A stretch of 8,487 nt of DNA from an uncultured Succinivibrio sp. GTDB taxonomy: Bacteria; Pseudomonadota; Gammaproteobacteria; Enterobacterales; Succinivibrionaceae. The position numbers and the translations under genes were made by a program. This document shows positions 1 to 6,446 of this stretch, piece after piece. The stretch spans positions 1-8,487 of the forward strand of contig CACYBT010000259.1 of assembly GCA_902772715.1 (NCBI GenBank). Direction: 5' to 3'. The notes under the pieces were generated by a model. It did no database searches. It saw only the letters and a list, made by a program, of their open reading frames with translations, and was not told the origin of the DNA. Each line of letters starts with the position of its first letter. Within the stretch, counting starts at the first letter, position 1.

Positions 1-176
1 ATAATTTTTTTTTGAACATTTCACCCACTAAGACTAGAGAAGAGCCAATTATTTGTTTATTCTGTATTATAAGTCGGATTTGGGCATGGTGGCTTTTTAT
101 TGTTAGTGCAGCACATTTTATGTGCGAGTATCACCAGGTGAAGTGGGGAGCCTATGACTTTAGTCGTGTGGAGTTT

Positions 177-195
177 CAATAATTGTTGATTATTG
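177..195. repeat. 7-bp inverted repeat, 5-base loop
   Basis: The arms CAATAAT (177-183) and ATTATTG (189-195) are perfect reverse complements around TTGTT-type spacer bases 184-188. The stem is AT-rich and no T tract follows, so it is not a convincing terminator. It could be an operator-like dyad or chance in AT-rich DNA. Confidence 0.3.
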
Positions 196-267
196 CCTAA
201 AACGAAAATTTTAGAACAAAGCTTTAATTCTTGAGAATAAAGGCAAAATTCAAGCATAATTTCTGCT

Positions 268-288
268 ATGTTATATGTTAAATGTTAT
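268..288 (+). repeat. Three tandem ATGTTAW heptamers
   Basis: Three consecutive 7-base units, ATGTTAT (268-274), ATGTTAA (275-281) and ATGTTAT (282-288), follow each other without gaps. The function is unknown. With only three short AT-rich units, chance or a slippage origin is quite possible. Confidence 0.35.
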
Positions 289-460
289 TTCTCAAATCAT
301 GATGACTTTGCAAGCAGACATTTAGCCAATATGTTTAAACTGTGGTGAAAACAGCCTAATACTGAACAGGCATAAAAGTAACTGGGTGAAATTTAAAAAA
401 ATTTTTGCAAATCTCTGTGCCGAATGTAATGTCAATGTGCTAATTTCTCTCATTTTCACC

Positions 461-466
461 TATAAT
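461..466 (+). promoter_or_regulatory. Possible sigma-70 -10 element (TATAAT)
   Basis: This is a perfect TATAAT hexamer on the coding strand. I see no good TTGACA-like -35 at 16-18 bases upstream, so the match is partial. Transcription would start near 473 and give rpoE a leader of about 145 bases. The FNR-type palindrome at 513-532 would then lie downstream of the start, a position suited to repression. In such AT-rich DNA a chance TATAAT is not rare. Confidence 0.3.
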
Positions 467-512
467 GATTTTTGAAAAAAAAGCCTATATTTATGCTGTT
501 TATGTATTAATA

Positions 513-532
513 AATTTGATCTGCATCAAATT
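513..532. promoter_or_regulatory. FNR-type binding site upstream of rpoE
   Basis: The core TTGAT (516-520), CTGC, ATCAA (525-529) matches the FNR consensus TTGAT-N4-ATCAA at every defined base. The symmetry extends to 8-bp arms (513-520 and 525-532). FNR is the oxygen-sensing iron-sulfur regulator of the CRP family. The centre (522.5) lies about 77 bases upstream of the start predicted for the sigma-E promoter. It lies about 45 bases upstream of a start that would follow the TATATT hexamer at 556-561. Regulation of rpoE is the simplest reading; regulation of a gene to the left is possible. Binding is inferred from the consensus only. Confidence 0.6.
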
Positions 533-566
533 AAATTTGTAAAGTGTGACTAATTTATATTTTTTT

Positions 567-594
567 TGAACTTTAATAAAAAATCTCAGTCAAA
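567..594 (+). promoter_or_regulatory. Sigma-E promoter of rpoE (autoregulatory)
   Basis: The -35 element TGAACTT (567-573) matches the sigma-E consensus GGAACTT in all but the first base. After a 16-base spacer comes TCAAA (590-594), preceded by G, a recognised form of the sigma-E -10. A run of eight T (560-567) directly upstream resembles the A/T-rich tracts found ahead of strong sigma-E promoters. The start should be near 600, giving a very short leader before the ATG at 618. In E. coli rpoE is likewise transcribed from its own sigma-E promoter, so position and sequence agree. Confidence 0.72.
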
Positions 595-617
595 GAGTAA
601 ACAAGGTATAAAACAAA

Positions 618-1217
618 ATGACGCCTGCTAATGATGAACTAAATAATGTCTCGAGTGATGAGGCAATAGTAAAAAGAGTTCAGCAGGGTGATTTGAATGC
701 TTACAATATTCTCGTAATAAAGTATCAGCATAAGGTTGCTCAAATTTTATCCAAATTTCTGGATAATACTGCGGACGTTAATGATGTAGCACAGGAAGCG
801 TTTATTAAGGCCTATAAGGCCATAAACAGTTTTCGTGGTGAGAGTTCGTTTTATACATGGTTATATCGAATTGTAGTAAATGCCGCCAAAACTTATTTAG
901 AATCGAGCAACAAGCATAAAGGGCACATTGATGTCGATTCTGAGGAGTTTAGCTCAATAGATGAGAATGGCGTGCTTACGAATAAAGATACACCAGATAG
1001 AATAATAGAATCGCAAGAATTACAGCAGGTGATTCTCAGTGCACTAAATGATTTGCCACATGAGCTGCGTCAAGCGCTGACCATGAGAGAAATCGATGGA
1101 ATGTCATATGACGATATGTCAGTTGCCTTAGATATTCCGATAGGTACTGTGAGGTCAAGGATCTTCAGAGCCAGACAGCTGATTGAAGAGAGAATGTCCA
1201 AATTTGCTGGTAAATAA
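618..1217 (+). CDS. rpoE: RNA polymerase sigma-E factor RpoE
   Basis: This is a group 4 (ECF) sigma factor that directs RNA polymerase to envelope-stress genes and is held inactive at the inner membrane by RseA. It has 199 residues against 191 in E. coli. Sigma region 2 spans about residues 23-94, with QEAFIKAYKAINSFRGES (59-76) and FYTWLYRIVVNAAK (78-91), nearly identical to E. coli RpoE. Region 4 spans about 132-194, with the helix-turn-helix and the motif GTVRSRIFRAR (176-186). The linker (about 95-131) is acidic and divergent. The ATG at 618 follows AAGG at 603-606, a rather long 11-base spacing, but the N-terminus aligns with the family. rseA follows after 19 bases. The sigma-E-type promoter upstream suggests autoregulation. 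The identification is secure. Confidence 0.97.
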   Translation: MTPANDELNNVSSDEAIVKRVQQGDLNAYNILVIKYQHKVAQILSKFLDNTADVNDVAQEAFIKAYKAINSFRGESSFYTWLYRIVVNAAKTYLESSNKHKGHIDVDSEEFSSIDENGVLTNKDTPDRIIESQELQQVILSALNDLPHELRQALTMREIDGMSYDDMSVALDIPIGTVRSRIFRARQLIEERMSKFAGK

Positions 1218-1225
1218 AGATTACC

Positions 1226-1231
1226 TAGGAG
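1226..1231 (+). promoter_or_regulatory. Ribosome binding site of rseA
   Basis: TAGGAG lies 5 bases before the ATG at 1237 and 8 before the one at 1240. It decides the rseA start in favour of this ATG pair over the upstream in-frame ATG at 1183, which lies inside rpoE. Confidence 0.75.
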
Positions 1232-1236
1232 TTAAT

Positions 1237-1854
1237 ATGATGAATTTTCAAAGTGTTGGCAGAGATGAATATGTTTCCTCTCTGTATGATGGAGAAAATT
1301 TACCAGAACGCGATTTAGAACTTAGTGCTGAAACTGCTGAGCATATGCAGACTTGGTCGATGATTGGCGCAGCAATGCGTAATGAGAAGATTGGTACAGT
1401 GTCGAAAGATTTTGCCTCTAATGTAATTAGTGCCATTAAGTCTCAGAATATCGTTCCGGATCCTGTTGAAGTTAAAGAAGTTGCTATTGATAATACTCAG
1501 TCTGTAAGAAACATGTTCAGGAAGTTTGCTTTTGGACTTTCACAGATGGCTATCGCCGCTTCCGTTGCAGCTGTTACCATTATTGGTTATCAGACATACA
1601 ATGCTGAAGGTGCGGCAACTAGCGAGATTTCTGCAACATCCAGTGTTGGCAGTTTAGGCGTTGCCAATCTTGCAAGTTTTCAGACTAAACAGTCTAACAG
1701 TAATGAGATTGTTTTGTCAGATAGAAAGACACAGGAAAATGCTGAAAAAGTAAGACTTAGCTCGGTTGAGTCCAAGGAACAGCAGATACGTGAAGTTGAA
1801 AGAATTAACGGTTATATCAAAAATTATGTTTTTGATGTTGCCGCTGGTGAATAG
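1237..1854 (+). CDS. rseA: Anti-sigma-E factor RseA
   Basis: RseA is a single-pass inner-membrane protein whose cytoplasmic domain sequesters RpoE. Successive cleavage by DegS and RseP releases the sigma factor. From the ATG at 1237 it has 205 residues (E. coli 216). The N-terminal anti-sigma domain (about 11-70) includes SSLYDGE and QTWSMIGAAMR, which parallel E. coli SALMDGE and the W-x-x-Y/I-G-x-x-R segment. One membrane helix (about 103-119, QMAIAASVAAVTIIGYQ) aligns with E. coli QMGVAACVSLAVIVGVQ. The periplasmic part keeps SLGV (139-142), next to the E. coli DegS site, and EQQIREVERINGYIKNY (181-197), matching the RseB-binding stretch. It stops soon after, lacking the last 25 or so residues and the second Gln-rich segment of E. 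coli. The ATG at 1240 is an equally possible start. Confidence 0.93.
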   Translation: MMNFQSVGRDEYVSSLYDGENLPERDLELSAETAEHMQTWSMIGAAMRNEKIGTVSKDFASNVISAIKSQNIVPDPVEVKEVAIDNTQSVRNMFRKFAFGLSQMAIAASVAAVTIIGYQTYNAEGAATSEISATSSVGSLGVANLASFQTKQSNSNEIVLSDRKTQENAEKVRLSSVESKEQQIREVERINGYIKNYVFDVAAGE

Positions 1855-1860
1855 TCTTTT

Positions 1861-2805
1861 ATGATGTTAATAAAATTAAAAGCCGCTCTGAGTTTGTTCA
1901 TTGCGGTTTTTTTATGCCTGCAAAACGTGACCGTAGCCGAGAGTGAAAACAGTAAAAAATGTATAACTGATTTTGATAATCTGCGTAATGCTTATTTTAA
2001 AAGCAATATTGAGGCTACGGTTATTCAGTCGGTTCAGTCTCATACTGAGCCCTTGTCTCTCATGCATATGAATAAGGGAAATATTGATTATACTACGTGG
2101 AAGTCTTTAAATGATGAGGTTGTAGGTTACTCATTGCGTCAGAATAAAGGATTTGATTTTAATCAGAATCGTGGTTTTATCGGCCCTCTGATCTGGCATC
2201 AGTCAAGGATTTGGGATCGTTTCTTTAGCAAAAAGACCGTTTTTGATGATTATGAATGCGGTATTTTGGGAAGAACAAGGCTGGCGGGGAGAAAGGTTAC
2301 GCTGATTCGATTGAATCCTAAAATAGAAAACGGGTTTGTTTTTGTTGTTGCCAAAGATGCAGATACTTCCCTTCCAGTTGAACTTTCTGTTTTTTCTCAA
2401 AAGCAGAACCTTTTGGCAAAATTTACTGTTACTGCAGTTCACTACTCTTCATCCTTGAATGTCAGTGTCCCTAATGAAACTTTTGACAGAATCGAAAAAA
2501 TGTCTGCTACAGGTCGCATTACAGAAGAGGTATGGCCTGAACTCAATATTCCAAATGGGTTTAAATTGATGCGTACTGGGGTGCAACAAGGCGCAGAGCA
2601 TGGTAAAGATATTCCTTACCAGATGTACAGTGACGGGCTTGTAGATTTTAAAGTTTTTAAAAACACAAAAGGATCTCTCAATATTGTATCGGCAACAGAG
2701 GGGACTCTCAGTGTCATGCGTAGGAACTCTAAGAATTTTGAGTATGCTGTAGTCGGTGAGATACCTCTTGAAATGTGTGCGCAGATCTTGTCTAACATCA
2801 AATAA
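1861..2805 (+). CDS. rseB: Sigma-E regulatory protein RseB (MucB family)
   Basis: RseB is a periplasmic protein that binds RseA and shields it from DegS; lipopolysaccharide intermediates displace it in E. coli. It has 314 residues (E. coli 318). Residues 1-26 look like a Sec signal peptide: K5 and K7, a hydrophobic core 8-20, and a likely cut after TVA (26). The larger N-terminal LolA-like domain (about 30-205) is divergent but keeps GRTRLAGR (137-144) and a D-x-x-LP turn (168-172). The smaller C-terminal domain (about 220-314) keeps WPELNIPNGF (225-234), YSDGLVDFKVF (256-266) and VVGEIP (297-302), close to E. coli. Three cysteines remain in the mature chain (34, 133, 306). It starts 6 bases after rseA, at ATG 1861 or 1864, and is probably co-transcribed with it. 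GGTGA at 1846-1850 may serve as the ribosome binding site. Confidence 0.93.
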   Translation: MMLIKLKAALSLFIAVFLCLQNVTVAESENSKKCITDFDNLRNAYFKSNIEATVIQSVQSHTEPLSLMHMNKGNIDYTTWKSLNDEVVGYSLRQNKGFDFNQNRGFIGPLIWHQSRIWDRFFSKKTVFDDYECGILGRTRLAGRKVTLIRLNPKIENGFVFVVAKDADTSLPVELSVFSQKQNLLAKFTVTAVHYSSSLNVSVPNETFDRIEKMSATGRITEEVWPELNIPNGFKLMRTGVQQGAEHGKDIPYQMYSDGLVDFKVFKNTKGSLNIVSATEGTLSVMRRNSKNFEYAVVGEIPLEMCAQILSNIK

Positions 2806-2923
2806 CTTGTCACTTTGGAAACAGTGTTATGGCAGGGCTTACTCACAAGCTATTCTTTCCTTATCTTATCTAGAAGTCCATCTGTCTTAAGAGTCTATGT
2901 GTAATGCAAAACGGCTCTAATGA

Positions 2924-2932
2924 TGCTAAAAT
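2924..2932 (+). promoter_or_regulatory. Possible extended -10 promoter of lepA
   Basis: TGCTAAAAT matches the extended -10 pattern TGN-TATAAT with one mismatch in the hexamer. No good -35 stands 16-18 bases upstream, which extended -10 promoters tolerate. Transcription would start near 2939 and give a leader of about 34 bases before the lepA ATG at 2973. It would let lepA and the genes after it be expressed independently of the sigma-E promoter. Confidence 0.4.
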
Positions 2933-2972
2933 AAATCATTTATATATTCTAATTGCAGTCTTTGGAAAAATT

Positions 2973-4784
2973 ATGAGTGAATCTTTTGATCGTAATCTTG
3001 TTAGAAATTTCTCGGTAATTGCCCATATTGATCATGGTAAATCCACTCTTTCTGATCGCTTTATTCAGATTTGTGGGGGACTTACTGAGCGTGAAATGAC
3101 TTCTCAGGTCCTAGATAATATGGACATTGAACGAGAAAGAGGTATTACGATTAAGGCTCAGGCAGTAACATTAAATTACAAGGCTAAAGACGGTAAAACG
3201 TATGAACTTAACTTTATAGATACTCCAGGTCACGTGGATTTTTCTTATGAGGTTTCTCGGTCTTTGTTTGCCTGTGAGGGGGCTCTTTTGGTCGTGGATG
3301 CAAGTCAAGGTGTTGAGGCCCAGACTTTGGCTAACTGCTATCAGGCTGTAAATCTCGATTTAGAGGTTATTCCTGTTTTAAATAAAATTGATCTGCCATC
3401 TGCTGATCCTCAGCGTGCTATTGATGAAATTGAAGACCTTATCGGTATTGAGGCACAGGATGCATGTACCTGTTCTGCTAAAACCGGACTTGGAGTGGTT
3501 GAGGTACTAGAACGTATTGTCTCAAGTATTCCTGCTCCGGCTGGTGATCCTGAGGCTCCGTTGCAGGCTCTCATCATTGATTCCTATTTTGATGACTATC
3601 TGGGAGTTGTGGCTTTGGTGCGGGTAAAGAATGGCACCTTACGCCGCGGTGACAAGATTAAAGTAATGAGCCAGGGGGTAGCCTGGGAAGTTGAAGGTCT
3701 TGGTATTTCCACACCTAAAAGAGTTAAGGTCGATGTTTTAAACTGTGGTGAAGTAGGCTGGGTGGTTTGTGATATAAAATCGGTTCATGCTGCTCCAGTT
3801 GGAGATACCATTACCCATGTTAAAAACAGTGCCACAAGTCCCCTTCCTGGTTTTATGAAAGTTAAGCCTCAGGTGTATGCCGGAATGTTTCCAGTTGATA
3901 CTGAAGATTACAATGCTTTTAGAGAGGCCTTGGAAAAACTTTCTTTAAATGATGCCTCGCTCTTTTTTGAACCAGAAAATTCTAAGGCTTTAGGCTTTGG
4001 TTTCCGTTGCGGCTTTTTAGGTATGTTACACATGGAAATCATTCAGGAACGACTTGAAAGAGAGTACAACTTGAATTTGATAACCACTGCCCCAACGGTG
4101 GTTTATGAAATACTGCAGACTGATGGAGAGGTGTTGCATATTGATTCACCGGCTGCATTGCCACCTATTTCCAATATCGCCGAAATTCGTGAACCTATTG
4201 CCGAATGTCGCATGTTGATGCCATCTGAGTATGTCGGCGCCATTATGAAAATCTGTCAGGAAAAGCGAGGTATACAAAAATCCCTGGTTTATCATGGAGA
4301 ACAGGTGTCTTTAACCTATGATATTCCAATGTCGGAAGTTGTTTTAGATTTTTTTGACAGAATTAAATCCGCATCACGTGGTTATGCCTCGCTCGATTAT
4401 GGTTTTTCGTACTTTAGCTGTGATGATTTGGTGCGCATGGATATTCTTATCGCAGGAGAAAGAGTTGATGCCTTGGCTATTATTCTGCATCGCTCGGTAA
4501 CTCAGTCACGGGGAAGAGCCATTGTTGATAAAATGAAGGAAGTCATTCCAAGACAGATGTTTGATATCGCCATCCAAGCGGCCATTGGTTCGCAAATTAT
4601 TGCTCGCTGTACGGTCAAAGCCTTGCGCAAGGATGTTTTGGCGAAGTGTTATGGTGGAGATATTACTAGAAAGCGCAAGCTTCTTGAAAAACAGAAAGCC
4701 GGTAAAAAACGTATGAAACAGTTAGGAAGAGTTGAAGTGCCGCAAGATGCATTCCTGGCAATATTAAAGGTAGGTAAAGAATAA
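2973..4784 (+). CDS. lepA: Elongation factor 4 (LepA)
   Basis: LepA is a ribosome-bound translational GTPase linked to translation initiation, 30S assembly and growth under stress. From the ATG at 2973 it has 603 residues (E. coli 599). The G domain shows AHIDHGKST (17-25, P loop), RGITI (56-60, switch I), DTPGH (83-87, with the catalytic-type His), NKID (137-140) and SAK (168-170). EF-G-like domains II, III and V follow. The LepA-specific C-terminal domain contains LAKCYGGDITRKRKLLEKQK and ends in AILKVGKE. An in-frame ATG at 2904 would add 23 residues absent from the family. I prefer 2973, where GGA at 2964-2966 can serve as a ribosome binding site and the protein begins at the conserved RNFSVIAHIDHG. 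lepB follows after 2 bases. The identification is secure. Confidence 0.98.
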   Translation: MSESFDRNLVRNFSVIAHIDHGKSTLSDRFIQICGGLTEREMTSQVLDNMDIERERGITIKAQAVTLNYKAKDGKTYELNFIDTPGHVDFSYEVSRSLFACEGALLVVDASQGVEAQTLANCYQAVNLDLEVIPVLNKIDLPSADPQRAIDEIEDLIGIEAQDACTCSAKTGLGVVEVLERIVSSIPAPAGDPEAPLQALIIDSYFDDYLGVVALVRVKNGTLRRGDKIKVMSQGVAWEVEGLGISTPKRVKVDVLNCGEVGWVVCDIKSVHAAPVGDTITHVKNSATSPLPGFMKVKPQVYAGMFPVDTEDYNAFREALEKLSLNDASLFFEPENSKALGFGFRCGFLGMLHMEIIQERLEREYNLNLITTAPTVVYEILQTDGEVLHIDSPAALPPISNIAEIREPIAECRMLMPSEYVGAIMKICQEKRGIQKSLVYHGEQVSLTYDIPMSEVVLDFFDRIKSASRGYASLDYGFSYFSCDDLVRMDILIAGERVDALAIILHRSVTQSRGRAIVDKMKEVIPRQMFDIAIQAAIGSQIIARCTVKALRKDVLAKCYGGDITRKRKLLEKQKAGKKRMKQLGRVEVPQDAFLAILKVGKE

Positions 4785-4786
4785 TT

Positions 4787-5719
4787 ATGAACTGCATATT
4801 TGAAAATTTATTCTCGTGGATACTTTTTGTTGCCTCAGTCATATCAGGACTATGCTATGTATATGACTGTAAGTACAACCTAAAAAAGAGAAAGGCTGCA
4901 GTTGAGGAGGCTAGGGTCTCTTTGGGGAGTGGCTTTACCAAAAAACAGGAAAACAAGTTACTTGAGCCACAGGGAGTTGTGGGGCAGGTAGGCTCGTTAT
5001 TTTATGTTATTGTCCTGGTTTTCATAATACGTTCTTTTTTGATTGAACCCTTTAGAATTCCTTCAGGCTCGATGATGCCTACCCTGCAGGATGGTGATTT
5101 TATCGTGGTCAACAAGTTTAAGTACGGGATCCGTAATCCGCTCACGAATAAACCTCTTATCGACATAAGTGATCCTAAGCGGGGAGATGTCGTGGTTTTC
5201 AAATACCCAGAAGACAAAACAGTGGATTTTATAAAGCGTGTTATAGGTTTGCCAGGAGATCTGATTTTATACCGTGACAAAAAACTTTATATTCTGCCTA
5301 AAGAGGCTGAACAGGGGGCAAGACCTACACTTATTGCCAACATTCTGTTAGGTGAGGGAAACAGTATTGACGGTATTGGTCGGGTGGAACCCTTTAAAAC
5401 CTATGAAGAGGATCTCCTTGGTAACAAGCATCGTATGATGATAACTGATGGAACACCAAGTCTTGAGCCATATTTTTATAAACAGGACAGAATGCAGACT
5501 GCCATGTGGAAGGTTCCAGAGGACTCATATTTTATGATGGGTGATAACCGTGACAATAGCAAGGATAGCCGTTTTTGGGGTTTTGTTCATAAAGATCAGC
5601 TGGTCGGGGAGGCTTTTGGCATATGGTTATCTTTGGATTTTTCCAGAACTCCTGATTCACAAAGACCATCCTGGTTGCCATCAAGAGTTATCTTTGACCG
5701 TATTGGTGGCTTAAAATAG
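4787..5719 (+). CDS. lepB: Signal peptidase I (LepB)
   Basis: LepB is an inner-membrane serine protease that removes signal peptides from proteins exported by Sec and Tat. It has 310 residues (E. coli 324). Helix 1 spans about residues 5-25 and helix 2 about 68-84, with a charged cytoplasmic loop between them, as in gammaproteobacterial enzymes. Box B is IPSGSMMPTL (91-100), with Ser95 the predicted nucleophile. Lys150 in FIKRVIGLPGD (148-158) is the general base. Box E is GDNRDNSKDSRFWGFV (252-267). The ATG lies 2 bases after the lepA stop and the end of lepA provides AGG-rich ribosome binding sequence (4767-4774), so the two genes are almost certainly one transcript, as in E. coli. RseB here is a predicted substrate. 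Confidence 0.97.
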   Translation: MNCIFENLFSWILFVASVISGLCYVYDCKYNLKKRKAAVEEARVSLGSGFTKKQENKLLEPQGVVGQVGSLFYVIVLVFIIRSFLIEPFRIPSGSMMPTLQDGDFIVVNKFKYGIRNPLTNKPLIDISDPKRGDVVVFKYPEDKTVDFIKRVIGLPGDLILYRDKKLYILPKEAEQGARPTLIANILLGEGNSIDGIGRVEPFKTYEEDLLGNKHRMMITDGTPSLEPYFYKQDRMQTAMWKVPEDSYFMMGDNRDNSKDSRFWGFVHKDQLVGEAFGIWLSLDFSRTPDSQRPSWLPSRVIFDRIGGLK

Positions 5720-5742
5720 ATATGTTGGTATAAAAAGAAAAA

Positions 5743-6435
5743 GTGAACATTATTCAGTTACAGAATCTTGAATTAAAGATTGGTTATGCCTTTCAGAATC
5801 TTGATTTGTTTAAACAGGCTCTAACCCATAGAAGTTTTAACAGTGAACATAATGAGCGCCTTGAATATCTTGGAGACTCGATTTTAGGCATGATTATAGC
5901 CAAGGAGCTATATGATCGCTTTCCTTTATGTCCTGAGGGAGATCTGTCAAGAATGCGCTCTACTTTGGTACGTGAAACTACACTTGCGGAAATTGCAAGA
6001 GAGTTTACGCTAGGAGAGTGTTTGAGGCTAGGTCCTGGAGAGTTAAAAACAGGGGGAAATCGCCGGCAGTCACTTATTGCTGATGCTGTGGAAGCAGTGA
6101 TCGGTGCTATTTTTATTGATTCAGGAGAATGTTTTCCTCGGGTAAGACAGGTGGTTTTATCGTGGTTTCGTAGTCGGCTTGATACCATTGCACCTAATGT
6201 CAACCAGAAGGATAACAAATCTACTTTGCAGGAATATCTGCAGATGAAGCATTTGCCGCTGCCTGATTATCATGTTGACGAAATCAGAGGAACGGATAAT
6301 AACCAGCTTTTTATTGTTTCAGCCAGAGTTAAGGGCATAAAGCCACAGATTGGACAGGGGACTTCTCGTCGTCGAGCAGAACAGGAAGCGGCTGGTAAGG
6401 TTCTTGCGCTTTTGGACAACAAAACTAACACATAA
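5743..6435 (+). CDS. rnc: Ribonuclease III
   Basis: RNase III is a homodimeric, Mg-dependent endonuclease that cuts double-stranded RNA. It processes the rRNA precursor and some mRNAs. It has 230 residues (E. coli 226). The signature HNERLEYLGDSIL (36-48) carries Glu38, Glu41 and Asp45; Asp114 and Glu117 sit in LIADAVEAVIG (111-121). These are the metal-binding positions at the same numbers as in E. coli. The double-stranded RNA-binding domain spans about 156-226, ending in GQGTSRRRAEQEAA. The start is GTG at 5743. The in-frame ATG at 5722 hits a stop after three codons, and the product from GTG aligns end to end with the family. Only the A-rich AAAAAGAAAAA precedes it, so initiation is probably weak. 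No RNase III-type long hairpin is visible in the 23-base lepB-rnc gap. Confidence 0.97.
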   Translation: MNIIQLQNLELKIGYAFQNLDLFKQALTHRSFNSEHNERLEYLGDSILGMIIAKELYDRFPLCPEGDLSRMRSTLVRETTLAEIAREFTLGECLRLGPGELKTGGNRRQSLIADAVEAVIGAIFIDSGECFPRVRQVVLSWFRSRLDTIAPNVNQKDNKSTLQEYLQMKHLPLPDYHVDEIRGTDNNQLFIVSARVKGIKPQIGQGTSRRRAEQEAAGKVLALLDNKTNT

Positions 6436-6440
6436 GGGAA
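6434..6440 (+). promoter_or_regulatory. Ribosome binding site of era, overlapping the rnc stop
   Basis: AAGGGAA lies 6 bases before the era ATG (6447), and its first two bases belong to the rnc TAA stop (6433-6435). Ribosomes ending rnc therefore pass directly over the era initiation site. Confidence 0.7.
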
Positions 6441-6446
6441 TTTGAT

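Larger units (their letters stand above)
1..617. other. Gene-poor region upstream of rpoE
   Basis: I find no convincing coding sequence on either strand. The only open frame of note is a 66-codon minus-strand one (257 to 57) with no recognisable motif and no good ribosome binding site. The region is very AT-rich with long A and T runs, as expected of a promoter region. It holds several small inverted repeats (111-125, 131-141, 177-195), three tandem heptamers (268-288), a TATAAT hexamer (461-466), an FNR-type palindrome (513-532) and a sigma-E-type promoter (567-594). In E. coli the gene upstream of rpoE is the divergent nadB; nothing like it is visible here. No tRNA, rRNA or CRISPR structure is apparent. 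Confidence 0.6.

Noticed and set aside
5..40. Second sigma-E-like -35 (T9 followed by GAACATT), resembling the block at 560-574
   Set aside because: The hexamer has a mismatch in the consensus and nothing like TCTGA or TCAAA stands 15-17 bases downstream, so only half a promoter is present.
57..257. Minus-strand open frame of 66 codons upstream of rpoE
   Set aside because: It shows no recognisable motif, no good ribosome binding site and unremarkable composition for AT-rich noncoding DNA. It also overlaps the cluster of inverted repeats.
1183..1236. Upstream in-frame ATG extending RseA by 18 residues
   Set aside because: It lies within rpoE, lacks a ribosome binding site and adds residues not found in the family. 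TAGGAG at 1226-1231 clearly serves the ATG pair at 1237/1240.
2807..2870. Possible terminator after rseB (CACT...AGTG at 2811-2826, or GCTT...AAGC near 2837-2850)
   Set aside because: Both stems are only 4 bp and neither is followed by an uninterrupted T tract, so neither is a credible intrinsic terminator.
2904..2972. Upstream in-frame ATG extending LepA by 23 residues
   Set aside because: The extra residues are not typical of LepA, whose N-terminus begins just before RNFSVIAHIDHG. The stretch also contains the probable promoter.
5793..6218. Long minus-strand open frame (141 codons) inside rnc
   Set aside because: It lies antisense to the conserved catalytic domain of RNase III and has no family resemblance; it is a shadow of the real gene.
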